Of a stretch of DNA of 64,000 nucleotides, positions 62,141 to 64,000 are shown piece by piece (position 1 is the first letter of the stretch; the number at the start of each line of letters is the position of its first letter). The translations under genes and the position numbers were made by a program. Origin of the DNA: Epiperipatus broadwayi. Lineage: Eukaryota; Onychophora; Udeonychophora; Euonychophora; Peripatidae. The stretch is taken from assembly GCA_028023455.1 (NCBI GenBank), contig JAQFVV010000013.1:7904411-7968410 (forward strand), given 5' to 3'. The notes beneath the pieces were generated by a model. It was not told where the DNA came from and did not search any database. It saw only the letters and a list, made by a program, of their open reading frames with translations.

Positions 62141-64000
62141 ACTTACGTATCTGCCTACTTTATAAATTTTTCTAGGTTCAAATGCCTAGATGGCGCCCTG
62201 TAGTGCAGATTATGTTAAGTAACTTTCTCCGGATCGTTACAATATGTTTGGTAGTAAAAGAGGAGGATGAACATCAGGGATGTTTGTATGTAGTAGAAAA
62301 ATTTACATGTCATAATAAGCAGATACATAGATATATTATTAATTAGAATTTTCTTTTCTATATTTTATTTATTATTTACTGATTATGTATTGTTCATAAT
62401 CTTATGTTTAAAAATGATAAAGATTATTTGTATATTAGTGAATAACATTTGTAAATTAATATTTGATATTTTTTTATTATTATGTTTATTCCATTCAAAT
62501 ATTGTATTGTTAAAATTTTATAAGCAAAAATTCTGACATATTTCCAAAGTTGATTGTAATAAGAAACACAGAGGTTGTGAGAAAGAGAGACAAAAGTTTA
62601 AAACTTGAAAAAAAGTAAAAAAAATTCCAAGGAAGAAGATATAAAAAAAAAAAAGCTTAAAAGAATCTATAACTCTCTAAGAGTATTAGAACAAATAAAA
62701 AAAAACATCGCGAGGATTCTAATAATATACCTGTGGAGAATTTTCTATTATACTACTGGAATAATATAAAAATGAGGAGATCCCCCCCCCCCCAGAGGGA
62801 AGCCAGCTCCAAATTTCTGTCAAATGATGATCCATATTCACTACCTTTAAAATGCCTGGATGTTATATAAGCTAAGTAATTATGATTTATTTTAAAGTAT
62901 TACCAAAAATAAATAATATCAGAATGACAAAATTGTTTAAAATAAAGCTAGCTAAAATTTTCTTATTAAACGCTTGATTTTCAATTTTAAGAATTTTCTA
63001 TCAATATTCTGCAAAATAAAATTTAAAATGAAAGAGTTTATCTATTTAATCTTATATCAAGAGGATAATTTTATACTGTATAACTTTGCTATTCGCACAT
63101 ATATAATAAAATAATTCCAATGCATGCAAATGTCATTTATCACGGAATTCTATGATAAAAAAAAAAGACTATTGTCATTCTTAACAAATTATGCTTTAAC
63201 AATCGGATAGACATTTTTTTTTATGTTATAATTTACTGTTGTCTTTGAAATTGATATGTATGTTTCTTTCAACTTTTTAAAAAAAAAAACTTAACATGTA
63301 ATGATGGGATATTGATAAGTATTTTTCGTTATTGATTACAACAGATGTACAACCAATTTTTTTTTTTCTTTTAAAAAAACAAAACAATGTAACTTCATAT
63401 TATTACAATATGATAATCTATTATTTTGTATGATCTAGAAATTATTATAGGTGATTATAGATATTCGGATGTGTGCGTGATGCTATAAATATTTAAAAAA
63501 AAAATTGTATTTATTATGCTTCAATTTTGTTAATGAAGTTTATTTAAAATAAATAAAGAATTAAAACCTTGTCTTTTATAAGTTTGTTTATGTAGGAAGT
63601 GTATTGGGTGTAGTTGGAGGTAGAAATGGTCAAGAGACAATTAGATTATTTAGATTGAGTTTGGAGATATTATTTAACCCTCACGTATATAGGTATGGGT
63701 TTGGTTATTGTTTTCCCCTGCCTTTCTTTATTTTTGTATAGTTAATGTTAGATGATATACACTGATTATAACAGATAAGTGTTGTATAAATTTTTTTATG
63801 TATAAAAGATGATTGATTTATGGCATCATCCAAGTTCTATAAATAAGCTAATAAAAAGTATGTTTTAAAAATACATTATATTTATGATATTATAAAAGCA
63901 CACATATTCAAAAATATATGATTCATATATTAAATATTAGTCAATTTTGGTTTTACTGTAGAAGAAATGTAATTGGTTAGCAAGGTGCATAAAATAATAT

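Larger units (their letters stand above)
58465..64000. other. No gene recognised
   Basis: Mostly AT-rich. At about 59935-59955 a CAGGTTGGCACCAGGAAG piece resembles the 3' end of some LINE or SINE families. The part 60480-60790 is less AT-rich, with GATGACGTAA, AATATAAAAGG and a purine-rich stretch, and might be an LTR or promoter-like remnant; no partner copy was seen. The part 61040-61560 is also less AT-rich, but without open frames having known motifs. A run of 13 C lies at about 62783-62795. Confidence 0.4.

Noticed and set aside
47683-64000. RBMX2 exon 4 (last RRM strand and C-terminal tail)
   Set aside because: I looked for a splice-flanked segment coding for a KGRTIRVDHV-like sequence on the + strand and did not find one.

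Overview
The window is strongly AT-rich nuclear DNA from an animal. Genes are sparse, introns are long, and most of the identifiable sequence is transposable elements. Spliced exons, GT/AG junctions, a metazoan-type RBMX2, a Penelope-like element with a GIY-YIG domain, LINEs and a Ty3/Gypsy relic all fit an invertebrate metazoan. I cannot fix the phylum. An arachnid-like genome would fit the composition, but the usual octopus or squid repeat signatures are not seen.

Host genes. On the + strand, exons 1-3 of an RBMX2 (yeast Ist3/Snu17) orthologue lie at 31907-31920, 39230-39388 and 47553-47682. Introns of 7.3 and 8.2 kb separate them, and the rest of the gene lies beyond the window or was not found. 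On the - strand one clear internal exon (5932-6126, 65 codons, CxxC pairs) belongs to a gene I could not name.

Main finding. Two families of non-coding repeats carry hammerhead self-cleaving ribozyme motifs. Family A has a unit of about 466 bp. It is present at four loci (2.8-3.3, 19.3-21.1, 26.3-27.5 and 56.3-58.5 kb). Each locus is a block of direct copies followed by inverted copies, with the same two termini, and three of the four are bounded by 10-14 bp target-site duplications. The 56.3-58.5 kb locus has four nearly identical tandem units plus one inverted unit. The hammerhead core (CTGATGA, GAAA, short stem III, GTC, long two-part stem I) is readable in most copies. Family B (18.2-19.2 kb, and the arms at 41.7-41.9 and 46.0-46.2 kb) has an unrelated sequence but its own hammerhead core and the same inverted layout. 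One B locus ends in a tRNA-like B box. These look like retrozymes, or non-autonomous relatives of Penelope-like elements, and a decayed Penelope GIY-YIG endonuclease sits 0.5 kb from one A locus.

Other mobile DNA. A LINE of 4.1 kb with an exact 15-bp target-site duplication and a poly(A) tail sits in the loop of a family-B palindrome inside RBMX2 intron 2. It has lost the end of the endonuclease and the first half of the reverse transcriptase. A decayed Ty3/Gypsy element lies on the - strand at 22.5-26.3 kb. There are also an RTE-like relic, several terminal-inverted-repeat or foldback elements, a 376-bp (ATT)n microsatellite, and some old diverged repeats. Large parts of 1-5.9, 6.1-12.7, 27.5-31.8, 47.7-56.2 and 58.5-64 kb show nothing I can annotate.
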